DNA of 64,000 bases from Intestinimonas massiliensis (ex Afouda et al. 2020) (GCF_900626285.1 NZ_LR131147.1:202267-266266), one strand, 5' to 3'; counted from the stretch's first letter, positions 7,155-15,398 are shown. Numbers and translations are program-made. Notes: generated from the letters alone by a model not told the origin.

Positions 7155-8534
7155 ATGGGAATCACCAATTCCAATAAAACCCTGAGTGAAACGCGCATTG
7201 ACTGCGGCGGTTCTTTTCAGGTAAAACTTTCTTTAACGGCAGCGCCCGATATCGTGTCAAACCCCACTGATATTGTACTCATTCTCGACCGCTCTGGGAG
7301 CATGGCGGGAAGTGCGCTGGCGAATATGAAAAACGGAGCCAAGGCCTTTATCGACATTATCGATGAGGCAACGGACGGCACACAGGACGGGCAAATCGGA
7401 TCGGGAAGCCGCATCGCCATTGTCAGCTTCGCAGAGACGGCAACGGCAGATACGCAGCTGATCACCTCAGCGGCCGATTTAAAGTCTGCGGTAGACGCCC
7501 TGTCCGCCGGCGGCAATACCAACCACGCGGACGCGTTTACCAAAGCATCCGAGCTGCTGGCAGCCCCCTCGGCAAACGCCCGTGTGATGGTGATGTTTAC
7601 CGATGGCCAGACTACCGCAGGCCCGGACCCCAGCCCCATAGCGGCCGCAGCCAGGGCGGCGGGCGTGGTCATTTATGCCATCGGGCTGTCCGGCAGCAGT
7701 GGTGTGGATGCTTCCGCTCTGGAAGACTGGGCCTCCAAGCCCTCGTCTGCCTATGTGGCAATCACGCCGGATAACGCAGAATTGGAGCAGCTTTTTAAAG
7801 ATTTGGCCAGAAACATTGCAAAACCCGGAGCAACCAATGTTTCGGTCGTCGATAAGGTGTCCCCCTGTTTCCGGATCACTTCTGTTGCCACACCCTCAAA
7901 GGGCACGGCCAGTCTGCTGGACGCCAACACGGTACGGTGGCAAATTGACGAACTGGGTGTGTCGCAAAGTGAAGGGGCGGCGCTGGAGTTTACTGTTGAG
8001 CACATTGGGCCCTGTTCCGGACTCATCAAGGCAAATGAGTCTATCTCCTACAGTGACACGGAGGGCAACGTGGTGATCTTCCCCTCCCCTGAGCTGGAGG
8101 TAACCTGCGATAACATCATCTTTCCAGAGAGCTGCCCGGAACCCATTGACCTCACCGTTGCCGGCTGTAAAGATACGCTGGAATTTGATGCCGGTGCGAT
8201 TGGGATGGAGTCCCTCGGCCGCATCGTCCAGTTAACCGTTACCCTGCAAAACGTCTGTCCCAACAGGCGGGTTGCTTTGGCCGCCATCCTGACTGAAGTG
8301 GATGCCCAGGGTCTTGAATATAAGCGTGGTATGAAAACCATATTGATTCCCACCCACACAAGGGGCACCTGCCGGGATGTAACGGTCCGGTGCATCAAGT
8401 TTGTCCTTCCTGAAAGTCTGGACGTTTCCGGCTCAACGAGTTCCATCTGCAATGACCGAAAGTTCAAGGCCCGCTTTATCGCAAACTATATCGACAACGA
8501 CTTTGAGTGCTGCAATACGGTGCTGAACCCGTAA
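7155..8534 (+). CDS. von Willebrand factor A domain protein with Cys-rich C-terminus
   Basis: 459 residues from ATG 7155, with GAGAGGAATG upstream. The vWA domain spans about 38-235 and has the full metal-ion-dependent adhesion site: DRSGS (near 46), the T in GGNTNHADA, and D in MFTDGQTT. A DUF11-like beta segment follows (about 240-320), then a C-terminal region with many cysteines (CPEPIDL, GCKDTL, VCPNRR, GTCRDVTVRC, FECCN). There is no signal peptide, so it may act in the cytosol or in a spore layer. It is divergent from the YetF-like gene. Function unknown. Confidence 0.8.
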   Translation: MGITNSNKTLSETRIDCGGSFQVKLSLTAAPDIVSNPTDIVLILDRSGSMAGSALANMKNGAKAFIDIIDEATDGTQDGQIGSGSRIAIVSFAETATADTQLITSAADLKSAVDALSAGGNTNHADAFTKASELLAAPSANARVMVMFTDGQTTAGPDPSPIAAAARAAGVVIYAIGLSGSSGVDASALEDWASKPSSAYVAITPDNAELEQLFKDLARNIAKPGATNVSVVDKVSPCFRITSVATPSKGTASLLDANTVRWQIDELGVSQSEGAALEFTVEHIGPCSGLIKANESISYSDTEGNVVIFPSPELEVTCDNIIFPESCPEPIDLTVAGCKDTLEFDAGAIGMESLGRIVQLTVTLQNVCPNRRVALAAILTEVDAQGLEYKRGMKTILIPTHTRGTCRDVTVRCIKFVLPESLDVSGSTSSICNDRKFKARFIANYIDNDFECCNTVLNP

Positions 8535-8621
8535 CGGCACCGCCGGGTACCACTTTTTCGGTATCCGGCTACATAGGATTTGTCCCTTGCACAACCGGGC
8601 GTCTCGGGTGCCATCAATATA

Positions 8622-8657
8622 AAAAAGCCTTGAAACCGTTTGGTTTCAAGGCTTTTT
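8622..8657. terminator. Terminator downstream of vWA gene and of the split tRNA-Ala 3' end
   Basis: AAAAAGCCTTGAAACC / GGTTTCAAGGCTTTTT hairpin with a short loop. It ends the vWA gene on the plus strand. On the minus strand it adjoins the displaced tRNA-Ala 3' fragment, for which it was presumably the original terminator. It is nearly identical to the copy at 11889-11926. Confidence 0.85.
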
Positions 8658-8702
8658 GGTGGAGATAAGCGGGATCGAACCGCTGACCCCTTGAATGCCA
8701 TT
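8657..8702 (-). repeat. attL: displaced 3' fragment of tRNA-Ala
   Basis: 46 bases starting TGGTGGAGATAAGCGGGATC that match the 3' part of the intact tRNA-Ala at 11928-11973 with a single difference (C versus T at the variable loop). The identity stops within the anticodon arm, where phage-type tyrosine recombinases usually exchange strands. It marks the left end of the integrated element. Confidence 0.9.
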
Positions 8703-8854
8703 GCCTCCAGGCTCGTCCCGTTCTGTATCATGTTCTGTTCTTTGGTGCCATAAAATCCCCTGCGTTTTCAATGCTTTGCGGCCCGTTTTTCAGTCCTTGC
8801 AGGAAAGATACGGATGCCGCAGGCGGTACCGATACCTGCACAAAGTGCGCAAAA

Positions 8855-8874
8855 GTGTTAGAAATGTGTTAGAA
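8855..8874 (+). repeat. Left arm-type repeat of integrase
   Basis: GTGTTAGAAATGTGTTAGAA, containing two copies of TGTTAGAA spaced by 3 bases. The identical 20-mer lies at 11838-11857 near attR. Paired short direct repeats near both att sites are typical integrase arm-binding sites. Confidence 0.65.
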
Positions 8875-8900
8875 GCTGCCGTTACAGAAAACCACAGCCA

Positions 8901-9030
8901 CGGCCCCTGGAATACGCTTTAATGCGTGTTCCAGGGGCCGCGGCATGCAGGGGCACGCAGCAAGCAACGACTGCGCACGGGTAGCAAAGGGGGCGCAGCC
9001 CCCAGCATCGGAGTAACGTAAAAGTACTCC
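8901..9030. other. Cluster of three hairpins, candidate replication origin
   Basis: Between attL and the first gene lie three successive inverted repeats: 8901-8940 (17-bp stem starting CGGCCCCTGGAATACGC, one G-T pair, loop TTTAAT), 8989-9003 (GGGGGC, loop GCA, GCCCCC) and 9010-9030 (GGAGTA, 9-base loop ACGTAAAAG, TACTCC). HUH Reps nick in stem-loops upstream of their genes, so one of these may be the nick site. A transfer origin is an alternative. No base-level match to a known nick consensus is claimed. Confidence 0.5.
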
Positions 9031-9059
9031 TTGACTTTCTGAGCGTTCCATTCTATATT
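9031..9059 (+). promoter_or_regulatory. Promoter of the integrated element's gene cluster
   Basis: TTGACT (9031-9036) and TATATT (9054-9059) spaced by 17 bp, directly after the third hairpin and 20 bases before the first start codon. Confidence 0.75.
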
Positions 9060-9079
9060 GTTCCCAGGAGGTGGTATTT

Positions 9080-9349
9080 ATGCCATCGGACAAAAAGCGC
9101 ATCAACCTGACTGTTCCAGACCCACTTTATGAGCGGCTTCAGCAATTCAAGGAGAAAAATGGCATCGTCAACGATGCCACCGCCTGCTTGCAGCTCATCA
9201 CCCAGCAACTAAACAGCCAAGACCAGTCGGAAGTACTGATGAACCTGCTGCGGGAGACCTCGCTTGACACACTCATGCAGCTTTCCAACGACGGACTTGC
9301 TTTCAGCAAGGAGGCCTTTGCAAAGAAGCTCGAAAAGTCCGGTAGCTAG
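9080..9349 (+). CDS. Ribbon-helix-helix DNA-binding protein of the integrated element
   Basis: 89 residues from ATG 9080, with AGGAGGTGG 7 bases upstream; an in-frame GTG at 9071 overlaps that site. The N-terminus (KRINLTVPDPLYERLQQFKEKNG) fits a CopG/Arc-type beta strand plus helix, and the rest is helical. By position it may be a copy-number or transcription regulator of the rep gene, as CopG is in rolling-circle plasmids; this role is inferred. Confidence 0.75.
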   Translation: MPSDKKRINLTVPDPLYERLQQFKEKNGIVNDATACLQLITQQLNSQDQSEVLMNLLRETSLDTLMQLSNDGLAFSKEAFAKKLEKSGS

Positions 9350-9518
9350 TCTCTGCACAGGGGCAGTATTACCCCTGTGCAACGATGTAATTTGTGTACC
9401 TATCCGCCTGTGAATCATCCGTGAATATGAAAAAGAACGGTACGGTCATATTCTTAAAAAATCCCGTGCCAATGATGAAGAATGGAAAGGAGATGATTCA
9501 ACAAAGAAAGGAGTTATT

Positions 9519-10445
9519 ATGCCTAGAGAATCTGCAAGCCGCAAGTATCAACTTACCATCAACAACCCCCAGGAGCATGGACTTACTCATCTGGTTCTGC
9601 GTGCGGCCATAGACAGCCTTACCGGCTGCCTGTATTGGTGCCTGTGCGACGAGATTGGCGTGGAAGGGACCCTGCACACCCATGTCTATCTGGTCTTTCA
9701 AAATCCGGTCATGTTCTCCACCATTCAGCGCCGGTTTTATGGCGCTCACATCGAGCAGTGCAAAGGCAGCAACCAGGAAAACCGGGACTATGTGCGCAAG
9801 GAAGGCAAATGGGCCAATGACCCCAAGCATGGTACCAATTTACCGGATACCTTCGAGGAATCCGGGCCGCTGCCCCCGGAACCGCAGAAACGAATGCGCG
9901 ACAGCGATGGCATCCTCGCCATGATTCATGCCGGCTCTTCTGACGCCTCTATCTTGGAGGTCTTTCCTTCCGCCTACCGCAGCCTGCGGCAAATCGCCGA
10001 GGCACGGCAAGCAATTCGAAGCGAAGAATTCCGCAAGATATTTCGGCAGCTCCACGTGGTTTATCTCTGGGGACAGACCGGAATAGGCAAAACCCGCGGC
10101 ATTATGGAGCGCCACGGCTACGAAAATGTCTATCGGGTAACCAACTATAATCATCCCTTCGACAGCTACGCAGGGGAAGATGTAATGCTTTTTGACGAGT
10201 TTCGTTCCAGTCTGTCAATTAGTGATATGCTATCCTATCTGGACGGCTATCCGCTGCTATTGCCTTGCCGATACGCCGACAAAACCGCCTGCTATACGAA
10301 GGTGTATGTGGTAAGCAATATTCCCCTTGAGGCGCAGTATCCCGATGTCCAAGCGGAAGAACCCGCCACCTGGGCGGCCTTTCTGCGGCGTTTCCATGAG
10401 CACTACGAGCTGCTCCCCCCTGACAGCAGCGATGCGCCGTTTTAA
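9519..10445 (+). CDS. rep: CRESS-type replication initiator (HUH endonuclease plus superfamily 3 helicase)
   Basis: 308 residues from ATG 9519 with AAAGGAG upstream. The N-terminal HUH nuclease has motif I YQLTINNP (about 11-18), motif II LHTHVYLVF (about 55-63, the metal-binding histidines) and motif III YVRK (the Y-x-x-K nicking tyrosine, about 91-94). The C-terminal superfamily 3 helicase has Walker A GQTGIGKT (about 187), Walker B VMLFDEF and motif C VYVVSNIPL. This order is that of Reps of CRESS-DNA viruses and their plasmid relatives in bacteria (pCRESS). Expected action: nicking the origin and unwinding for rolling-circle replication of the excised circle. It is followed closely by the xis-like gene. 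Confidence 0.88.
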   Translation: MPRESASRKYQLTINNPQEHGLTHLVLRAAIDSLTGCLYWCLCDEIGVEGTLHTHVYLVFQNPVMFSTIQRRFYGAHIEQCKGSNQENRDYVRKEGKWANDPKHGTNLPDTFEESGPLPPEPQKRMRDSDGILAMIHAGSSDASILEVFPSAYRSLRQIAEARQAIRSEEFRKIFRQLHVVYLWGQTGIGKTRGIMERHGYENVYRVTNYNHPFDSYAGEDVMLFDEFRSSLSISDMLSYLDGYPLLLPCRYADKTACYTKVYVVSNIPLEAQYPDVQAEEPATWAAFLRRFHEHYELLPPDSSDAPF

Positions 10446-10457
10446 GGGGGTGCTGCG

Positions 10458-10652
10458 ATGTTCCGTGACTATCCAGACGTGATGACCGTCCGGCAGGCCG
10501 CCCATGCTCTGGGCATCTGCGAGGCATCGGTCTACCGTCTGATTCACGCCAGGGCCCTCGGCACCTGCCGGGTCGGGCGAAAAATACTGGTGCCCAAGGT
10601 CTGTCTGATCGACTATGTGACCTCGGCCCGGTATATGGTATCTCATCTGTAA
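10458..10652 (+). CDS. Excisionase-like helix-turn-helix protein
   Basis: 64 residues from ATG 10458. The sequence MTVRQAAHALGICEASVYRLIHARALGTCRVGRKILVPKVCLIDYV is a MerR-like/excisionase winged helix (helix-turn-helix about 10-30, wing about 36-46). It lies 12 bases after rep and 38 bases before the integrase gene, the usual place of Xis in such elements. It probably steers integrase toward excision and may also act on transcription. Confidence 0.8.
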   Translation: MFRDYPDVMTVRQAAHALGICEASVYRLIHARALGTCRVGRKILVPKVCLIDYVTSARYMVSHL

Positions 10653-10690
10653 CGGCAGACAAATCTACACTGTCAGGAAAGGAGTTCAAC

Positions 10691-11836
10691 ATGACAGGCA
10701 GTCTGCAAGAAAAAAACGGCATATACTACATGGTACTGAACACCTACGAGAACGGCAAACGGAAGCAGCGATGGTTCTCCACCGGTCTGCCCGTACGCGG
10801 CAACAAGCGTAGGGCGGAGCAGCTGCTTCGGGAGAAGATCCGCCTGCTTGAGGCGGAAACCGGCCGTACATCTTCCAATATCCTGTTTTCGGATTATGTA
10901 CGCCGCTGGCTGTCCACTGTCCGGCACAAGGTGGACCCGGTGACCTTCCAGGGTTATGAAGTGCTTGCCAAGCGCCATATTCTGCCCTGGTTTGACGAAC
11001 ACAAGTTTTCTCTGCACGATCTGAACGCGGAAGTCCTGCAAGGGTATATGGACGAGAAGGCCGCCAACGGACGCGTGGACGGCAAAGGCGGCCTTTCTCC
11101 CCGCTCCCTGATCCTTCACAAAAACATCCTCAGCCAGACGCTGGACGAGGGTGTGAAAAGCGGCCTGCTGCCAGCCAATCCCTGCCGCTTTCTGAGCCTT
11201 CCCAGGGTCCAGCGGCATGAGGCGCATTTTTACACCGCCCAGCAGCTGCAAGCCCTTTTTGACGCCATCCGGGACGAACCGCTTTATCCCCTGGTGAAAA
11301 TCGCGGCTCTTTACGGCCTACGCCGCAGTGAACTTTTGGGATTGAAATGGGATAGTATCGATTTTGAGCGGAAAACGCTGACAATCCGGCATACGGTCTC
11401 TAAAGTGACCAAAGCAGTGGAGAAGGACAAAACCAAAAACGCCAGCAGCTACCGCTCCTTTCCGCTGATCCCGGAGGCGGAGACCATCTTCCGCCGCGAA
11501 CAGGAGGCGGCAAACAAAAACCGCCGCCTGTTCGGGCGGCAGTACCAGGAAAACGATTCCGTCTTTAAATGGCCGGACGGGCATCCCTTCTCCCCGGACT
11601 ATGTGACGGATCGCTTTTCTTCCCTGCTCAGGAAGCATGGCCTCCCTCCCATTCGTTTCCATGAGCTGCGCCACTCCTGCGCCAGTCTGCTGCTCAACGC
11701 CGGCTTTCACCTGAAGGATGTGCAGGAATGGATGGGCCACGCCGATATCAAGATGACCGCAAATATCTACGGCCATCTGGACGTAAGGCGCAAGCAGGAT
11801 ATGGCCGCCAGGCTCGGCGGAGTGTTGAAGGGTTAG
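10691..11836 (+). CDS. int: Tyrosine-type site-specific integrase
   Basis: 381 residues from ATG 10691, preceded by AAAGGAG. The N-terminal part has an AP2-like arm-binding segment (GSLQEKNGIYYMVLNTYENGKRKQ...) and a SAM-like core-binding domain (about 60-160). The catalytic domain shows the first Arg in YGLRRSELLGLKW, HELRH in FHELRHSCASLLLNAG and the nucleophile Tyr in GHADIKMTANIYGHL. It lies 91 bases from the tRNA-Ala attR, with an arm-type repeat between. It should insert the element into, and with Xis excise it from, the 3' half of tRNA-Ala. Confidence 0.95.
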   Translation: MTGSLQEKNGIYYMVLNTYENGKRKQRWFSTGLPVRGNKRRAEQLLREKIRLLEAETGRTSSNILFSDYVRRWLSTVRHKVDPVTFQGYEVLAKRHILPWFDEHKFSLHDLNAEVLQGYMDEKAANGRVDGKGGLSPRSLILHKNILSQTLDEGVKSGLLPANPCRFLSLPRVQRHEAHFYTAQQLQALFDAIRDEPLYPLVKIAALYGLRRSELLGLKWDSIDFERKTLTIRHTVSKVTKAVEKDKTKNASSYRSFPLIPEAETIFRREQEAANKNRRLFGRQYQENDSVFKWPDGHPFSPDYVTDRFSSLLRKHGLPPIRFHELRHSCASLLLNAGFHLKDVQEWMGHADIKMTANIYGHLDVRRKQDMAARLGGVLKG

Positions 11837-11837
11837 G

Positions 11838-11857
11838 GTGTTAGAAATGTGTTAGAA
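11838..11857 (+). repeat. Right arm-type repeat of integrase
   Basis: Exact copy of the 20-mer at 8855-8874 (two TGTTAGAA units), just after the integrase stop and about 70 bp from the attR core. Confidence 0.65.
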
Positions 11858-11888
11858 CCGCGGCACGGGCGGTCTGTTTCAAGGCGCA

Positions 11889-11926
11889 AAAAAAAGCCTT
11901 GAAACCATTTGGTTTCAAGGCTTTTT
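11889..11926. terminator. Terminator between int and tRNA-Ala
   Basis: AAAAAGCCTTGAAACC / GGTTTCAAGGCTTTTT hairpin placed between the convergent integrase gene and tRNA-Ala. It differs from the 8622-8657 copy by one loop base, so the element carries its own version of the host tRNA terminator. Confidence 0.85.
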
Positions 11927-11927
11927 C

Positions 11928-12003
<76 letters not shown>

Positions 12004-12034
12004 AGATCGGCTCATCTCGTGACCGACGAAGGTT

Positions 12035-12063
12035 ATTATACTAGGCACAGCTGTATTTGTCAA
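12035..12063 (-). promoter_or_regulatory. Promoter of tRNA-Ala
   Basis: On the minus strand perfect consensus boxes TTGACA (12063-12058) and TATAAT (12040-12035) are spaced by 17 bp, about 30 bases before the tRNA 5' end. Confidence 0.9.
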
Positions 12064-12100
12064 TCTCTTTTTTATGCTTTTTTAAATTTCTTTCGAGAGC

Positions 12101-13498
12101 TTACTTTCCATGCTTCTCCTTCAGATACTTGTCCATGGCAGCAGCGGCCTTCTTGCCGGCACCCATGGCTAGAATCACGGTAGCGGCGCCAGTAACGGCA
12201 TCGCCGCCTGCGTATACACCCTCCCGGGTGGTGGCCATGGTCTCCTCGTCAGCCACCAGACAGCCCTTCTTGTTGGTGTCCAGACCGGGGGTAGTGGAAC
12301 GGATCAGCGGGTTGGGGCTGGTACCCAGACTCATGATGACGGCGTCCACTTCCAGCTCGAACTCGCTGCCGGGCACTTCGATGGGACGGCGGCGACCGCT
12401 GGCATCAGACTCGCCCAGCTCCATCTTGATGCACTCCATGCCCCGGACGCGGCCCTTGTCATCCCCCAGGATCTTGGTGGGATTGTTCAGAAACAGGAAC
12501 TCAATGCCCTCCTCCTTGGCGTGGTGGATCTCCTCCACACGGGCGGGCATCTCCGCCTCGCTGCGGCGGTACACCACATACACGTGCTCTGCGCCCATAC
12601 GCATGGCGCAGCGGGCGGCATCCATGGCCACGTTGCCGCCGCCCACAATGGCGGCCTTCTTGATCTTCTTGATGGGGGTATCGTAAGTATTCAGGTATGC
12701 CTTCATCAGGTTGATGCGGGTCAGGTACTCGTTGGCGGAGTACACACCGGCCAGGGTCTCACCGGGGATACCCATGAACATGGGCAGGCCGGCGCCGGAG
12801 CCCACGAACACCGCCTCATACCCGTCGGCAAACATCTCGTCGATGGTGTAGGTCTTGCCCACCACCATGTCAGTCTCCAGGTCCACACCCATGGCAGTGA
12901 GCTTCTCTACCTCGTTGGCCACGATGGCCTTGGGCAGACGGAACTCAGGGATGCCGTACACCAGCACGCCGCCGGCGGTGTGGAAGGCCTCGAACATGGT
13001 CACCTGATAGCCCAGCTTGGCCAGGTCGCTGGCGCAGGTCAGGCTGGCGGGGCCGGAGCCCACTACCGCCACCTTGATGCCGTTGCTCTCGGGCTTCTGG
13101 GGCATCTCGTTGATGTTCTCCCGATACCAGTCGGCCACAAACCGCTCCAGGCGGCCGATGGCCACCGGCTCGCCCTTGATGCCCCGGACGCAGTACTTCT
13201 CACACTGGCTCTCCTGGGGACAGACACGGCCGCTGACACTGGGCAGGGCGTTGGTATCGGAGATGATCTCGTAGGCGGCCTTGAAGTCGCCCTCTGCCAC
13301 CTTGGCGATAAAGTCAGGGATATGGATATTCACCGGACAGCCGCCCACGCAGGGCTTGTTCTTACAGTGAAGGCAGCGGGTGGCCTCCTCCATGGCCTGC
13401 TCCTTGGTGTAGCCCAGGCAGACCTCCTCAAAATTGTGACTGCGGACCTTGGGGTCCTGCTCCGGTACAGGGACCTTGGTCATACTCATATTCGGCAT
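12101..13498 (-). CDS. nfnB: NADH-dependent reduced ferredoxin:NADP+ oxidoreductase, NfnB subunit
   Basis: 465 residues. The N-terminal cysteines CLHCKNKPCVGGCPVNIHIPDF and CPQESQCEKYC bind [4Fe-4S] clusters as in glutamate synthase small subunits. Two dinucleotide-binding motifs follow (VAVVGSGPASLTCASDLA for FAD; AAIVGGGNVAMDAARCAMRMGA for NAD(P)H). Alone it would be called a GltA-like glutamate synthase subunit, but its pairing with the adjacent SudA-like flavoprotein gene, 13 bases upstream, is the NfnAB arrangement of anaerobes. NfnAB couples ferredoxin and NADH oxidation to NADP+ reduction by flavin electron bifurcation. No glutamate synthase large subunit is present nearby. Confidence 0.88.
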   Translation of the reverse strand: MPNMSMTKVPVPEQDPKVRSHNFEEVCLGYTKEQAMEEATRCLHCKNKPCVGGCPVNIHIPDFIAKVAEGDFKAAYEIISDTNALPSVSGRVCPQESQCEKYCVRGIKGEPVAIGRLERFVADWYRENINEMPQKPESNGIKVAVVGSGPASLTCASDLAKLGYQVTMFEAFHTAGGVLVYGIPEFRLPKAIVANEVEKLTAMGVDLETDMVVGKTYTIDEMFADGYEAVFVGSGAGLPMFMGIPGETLAGVYSANEYLTRINLMKAYLNTYDTPIKKIKKAAIVGGGNVAMDAARCAMRMGAEHVYVVYRRSEAEMPARVEEIHHAKEEGIEFLFLNNPTKILGDDKGRVRGMECIKMELGESDASGRRRPIEVPGSEFELEVDAVIMSLGTSPNPLIRSTTPGLDTNKKGCLVADEETMATTREGVYAGGDAVTGAATVILAMGAGKKAAAAMDKYLKEKHGK

Positions 13499-13511
13499 CG
13501 TCTGTTCCCCC

Positions 13512-14369
13512 TCAATGGATCATTTCGTGGGCCAGCTGCTCCATCCGGCAGGCATGGCGCTCTTTTTCCTCGGCCTCTTCGCCGCGGTACACCGCGTTGC
13601 GGCTCATCAGTTCGTCGAAATCCACCTCATGGCCGTCAAAGTCGGGGCCATCCACGCAGGCGAACTTCATCTTTCCGCCCACGGTGACCCGGCAGCCGCC
13701 GCACATACCGGTGCCATCGATCATGATGGGGTTGAGGGACACAATGGTCTTGATGCCGTAGGGCTTGGTCACGGCGGAGACAAACTTCATCATGGGAATG
13801 GGGCCGATGGCGATGACCGCATCATACTGGTTGCCGGCGTCGATCAGCTCCTGAAGCTTCACGGTGACAAAGCCCTTCTCTCCATAGGTGCCGTCATCGG
13901 TCATCACATAGCAGTGGTCGCTGACGCCGCGGAACTCGTCCTCCAGGATCACAATGTCCTTGGAGCGGAAACCGGCGATCACGTCCACCTCCAGGCCGGC
14001 GGCGTGACAGCTCTTGGCCTGGGGATAGGCAATGGCGCAGCCTACGCCGCCGCCTACCACACACACCCGCTTGGCGCCCTCCGGCAGCTCGGTGGGCAGG
14101 CCCAAGGGGCCCACGAAATCCTTGATATAGTCCCCTTCGTTCAGGTCGCCCAGCAGCTCGGTGGTCAGGCCCACCTTCTGGAAGATGATGGTGACCGTTC
14201 CCTTCTCCCGGTCGTAGTCGGCGATAGTCAGAGGGGTACGCTCCCCGTGCTCATCCACCCGCAGGATGATAAACTGCCCTGCCTTTGCCTTTTTGGCGAT
14301 CATAGGCGCCGCTACTTCCATCAGCGTCACGCTGGGGTTCAGAGCCTTTTTCCGTACGATTTTTACCAT
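13512..14369 (-). CDS. nfnA: NADH-dependent reduced ferredoxin:NADP+ oxidoreductase, NfnA subunit
   Basis: 285 residues from ATG 14369 (MVKIVRKKALNPSVTLMEV), preceded by GAGAGGTG. It is a ferredoxin-NADP reductase-like protein: an N-terminal FAD domain with GERTPLTI-type motif, an NAD-binding segment (VCVVGGGVGCAIAYPQAK), and a C-terminal [2Fe-2S] site with cysteines in GTGMCGGCRV and MKFACVDGPDFDGH. It is the dihydroorotate/sulfide dehydrogenase-like partner of NfnB, first in the two-gene operon. The cluster cysteines are intact. Confidence 0.88.
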   Translation of the reverse strand: MVKIVRKKALNPSVTLMEVAAPMIAKKAKAGQFIILRVDEHGERTPLTIADYDREKGTVTIIFQKVGLTTELLGDLNEGDYIKDFVGPLGLPTELPEGAKRVCVVGGGVGCAIAYPQAKSCHAAGLEVDVIAGFRSKDIVILEDEFRGVSDHCYVMTDDGTYGEKGFVTVKLQELIDAGNQYDAVIAIGPIPMMKFVSAVTKPYGIKTIVSLNPIMIDGTGMCGGCRVTVGGKMKFACVDGPDFDGHEVDFDELMSRNAVYRGEEAEEKERHACRMEQLAHEMIH

Positions 14370-14431
14370 TGTCCCCACCTCTCAAAAAATGCGAGCGCCT
14401 AAATTTTAATTAGACTGCCACAATTATTTTT

Positions 14432-14460
14432 AGAATACCACCCCTTGCTCCACTTGTCAA
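14432..14460 (-). promoter_or_regulatory. Promoter of nfnAB
   Basis: Minus-strand TTGACA (14460-14455), 17-bp spacer, TATTCT (14437-14432), about 60 bases upstream of nfnA and 36 bases beyond the histidine-kinase stop. Confidence 0.75.
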
Positions 14461-14495
14461 TGCCAACCAGTTTCCTTTTCCATATTATATACCGA

Positions 14496-15398
14496 TCAGT
14501 TTACTCTTTTCCAGAAAATCTGCAGGGCAAAGCAGCCATTCTCCAGGGCTGCCGTAATCCGGCAGCCCATCCGGTCGGCCAGGGCCTTTACAATGGCCAG
14601 GCCCAGGCCGGTATTGCGGCCGGTCCGCATTTTGTCCGAGGTAAAAAACCGGTCAAACACGTGGGGCACATCGTCCTCCGTCAGATCGGTGGTCTCGTTG
14701 CGGAACAGGCTGACCACATTCTCCCCTTCCAGGAACAGCCGCACCTCCATTTTTCCGCAGCCGTGGTCCAGCGCGTTGCGGATCAGGTTGGTGAATACCC
14801 GGAGCACCGCCCCCTCATCCGCCAGGACCGGCGGCAGTCCCTCCTCCAGCTCCACCGTCATATCGAAGCCCTTGTCCATAAAGTCGTTATAGAAGGCGGC
14901 CAGCAGGCCGGACAGGCTGGCGTGGAGATTGACCGGTTCCTGCTCCAGAGGATACTCCCCGCCCTCCAGACGGGAGAGTTCGTAAAAGCTGGTGATCAGG
15001 CTCTGGAGGGCCTTGGCACGGCTTTCAATGATGGTCAGGTACTCCCGCCGCTCTTCCTCCGGCAGATTCGGGTCCTCCAGCAGCTGGAGATAGCCCAGAA
15101 TGGAGGTAAGGGGGGTGCGCAGGTCGTGGGAGATGTTGGAAATCTGACGGCGGAGGGATTTCTCCTGTTCCCGCCAGGCGGCCTGATCCATCCGGCGGGC
15201 CTCCAGCAGGTGATTGACCTCCTGGAGTAGCGCTTCCGCCGACCCGTTGGGCACCGCCAGACGCACCCGGGCCGAGCTGCCCGTCTGTTCCAGCTCCTTC
15301 AGCTGTTCCGCTGCGCTCCGCAGCGCACGGCGCTGGGTCCACACCCACCACCCCAGAACAGCACAGGCTATCGCCAGGAGGATACACAGAATCACCAT
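14496..15398 (-). CDS. Sensor histidine kinase of an antimicrobial-peptide-type ABC operon
   Basis: 300 residues. One N-terminal membrane helix (MVILCILLAIACAVLGWWVW) is followed by a short linker, the phosphoacceptor helix ISHDLRTPLTSILGYLQLLED with the active His, and an ATPase domain with N-box NLIRNALDHG and G-box TGLGLAIVKALADRMG. The sensor lacks a large extracellular domain, as in intramembrane-sensing kinases. It is the last gene of a cluster: response regulator, ATPase, two permeases, kinase. The order and types match CprABC-KR of Clostridioides difficile and nisin/bacitracin immunity systems. Confidence 0.88.
   Translation of the reverse strand: MVILCILLAIACAVLGWWVWTQRRALRSAAEQLKELEQTGSSARVRLAVPNGSAEALLQEVNHLLEARRMDQAAWREQEKSLRRQISNISHDLRTPLTSILGYLQLLEDPNLPEEERREYLTIIESRAKALQSLITSFYELSRLEGGEYPLEQEPVNLHASLSGLLAAFYNDFMDKGFDMTVELEEGLPPVLADEGAVLRVFTNLIRNALDHGCGKMEVRLFLEGENVVSLFRNETTDLTEDDVPHVFDRFFTSDKMRTGRNTGLGLAIVKALADRMGCRITAALENGCFALQIFWKRVN

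Noticed and set aside
8901..8940. Terminator for a gene left of the element
   Set aside because: No gene on either strand reads into it, and no T-tract follows the stem; an origin role fits better.
9427..9612. Short frame overlapping the start of rep
   Set aside because: Overlaps rep by about 95 bases in another frame and has no clear family; rep has the better start signals.
12101..13498. Glutamate synthase small subunit (gltD)
   Set aside because: Sequence alone would allow it, but the adjacent NfnA-like flavoprotein and the lack of a large subunit favour NfnB.
12521..13687. 388-codon plus-strand frame over nfnB
   Set aside because: Antisense of a well-conserved gene; no start signals.
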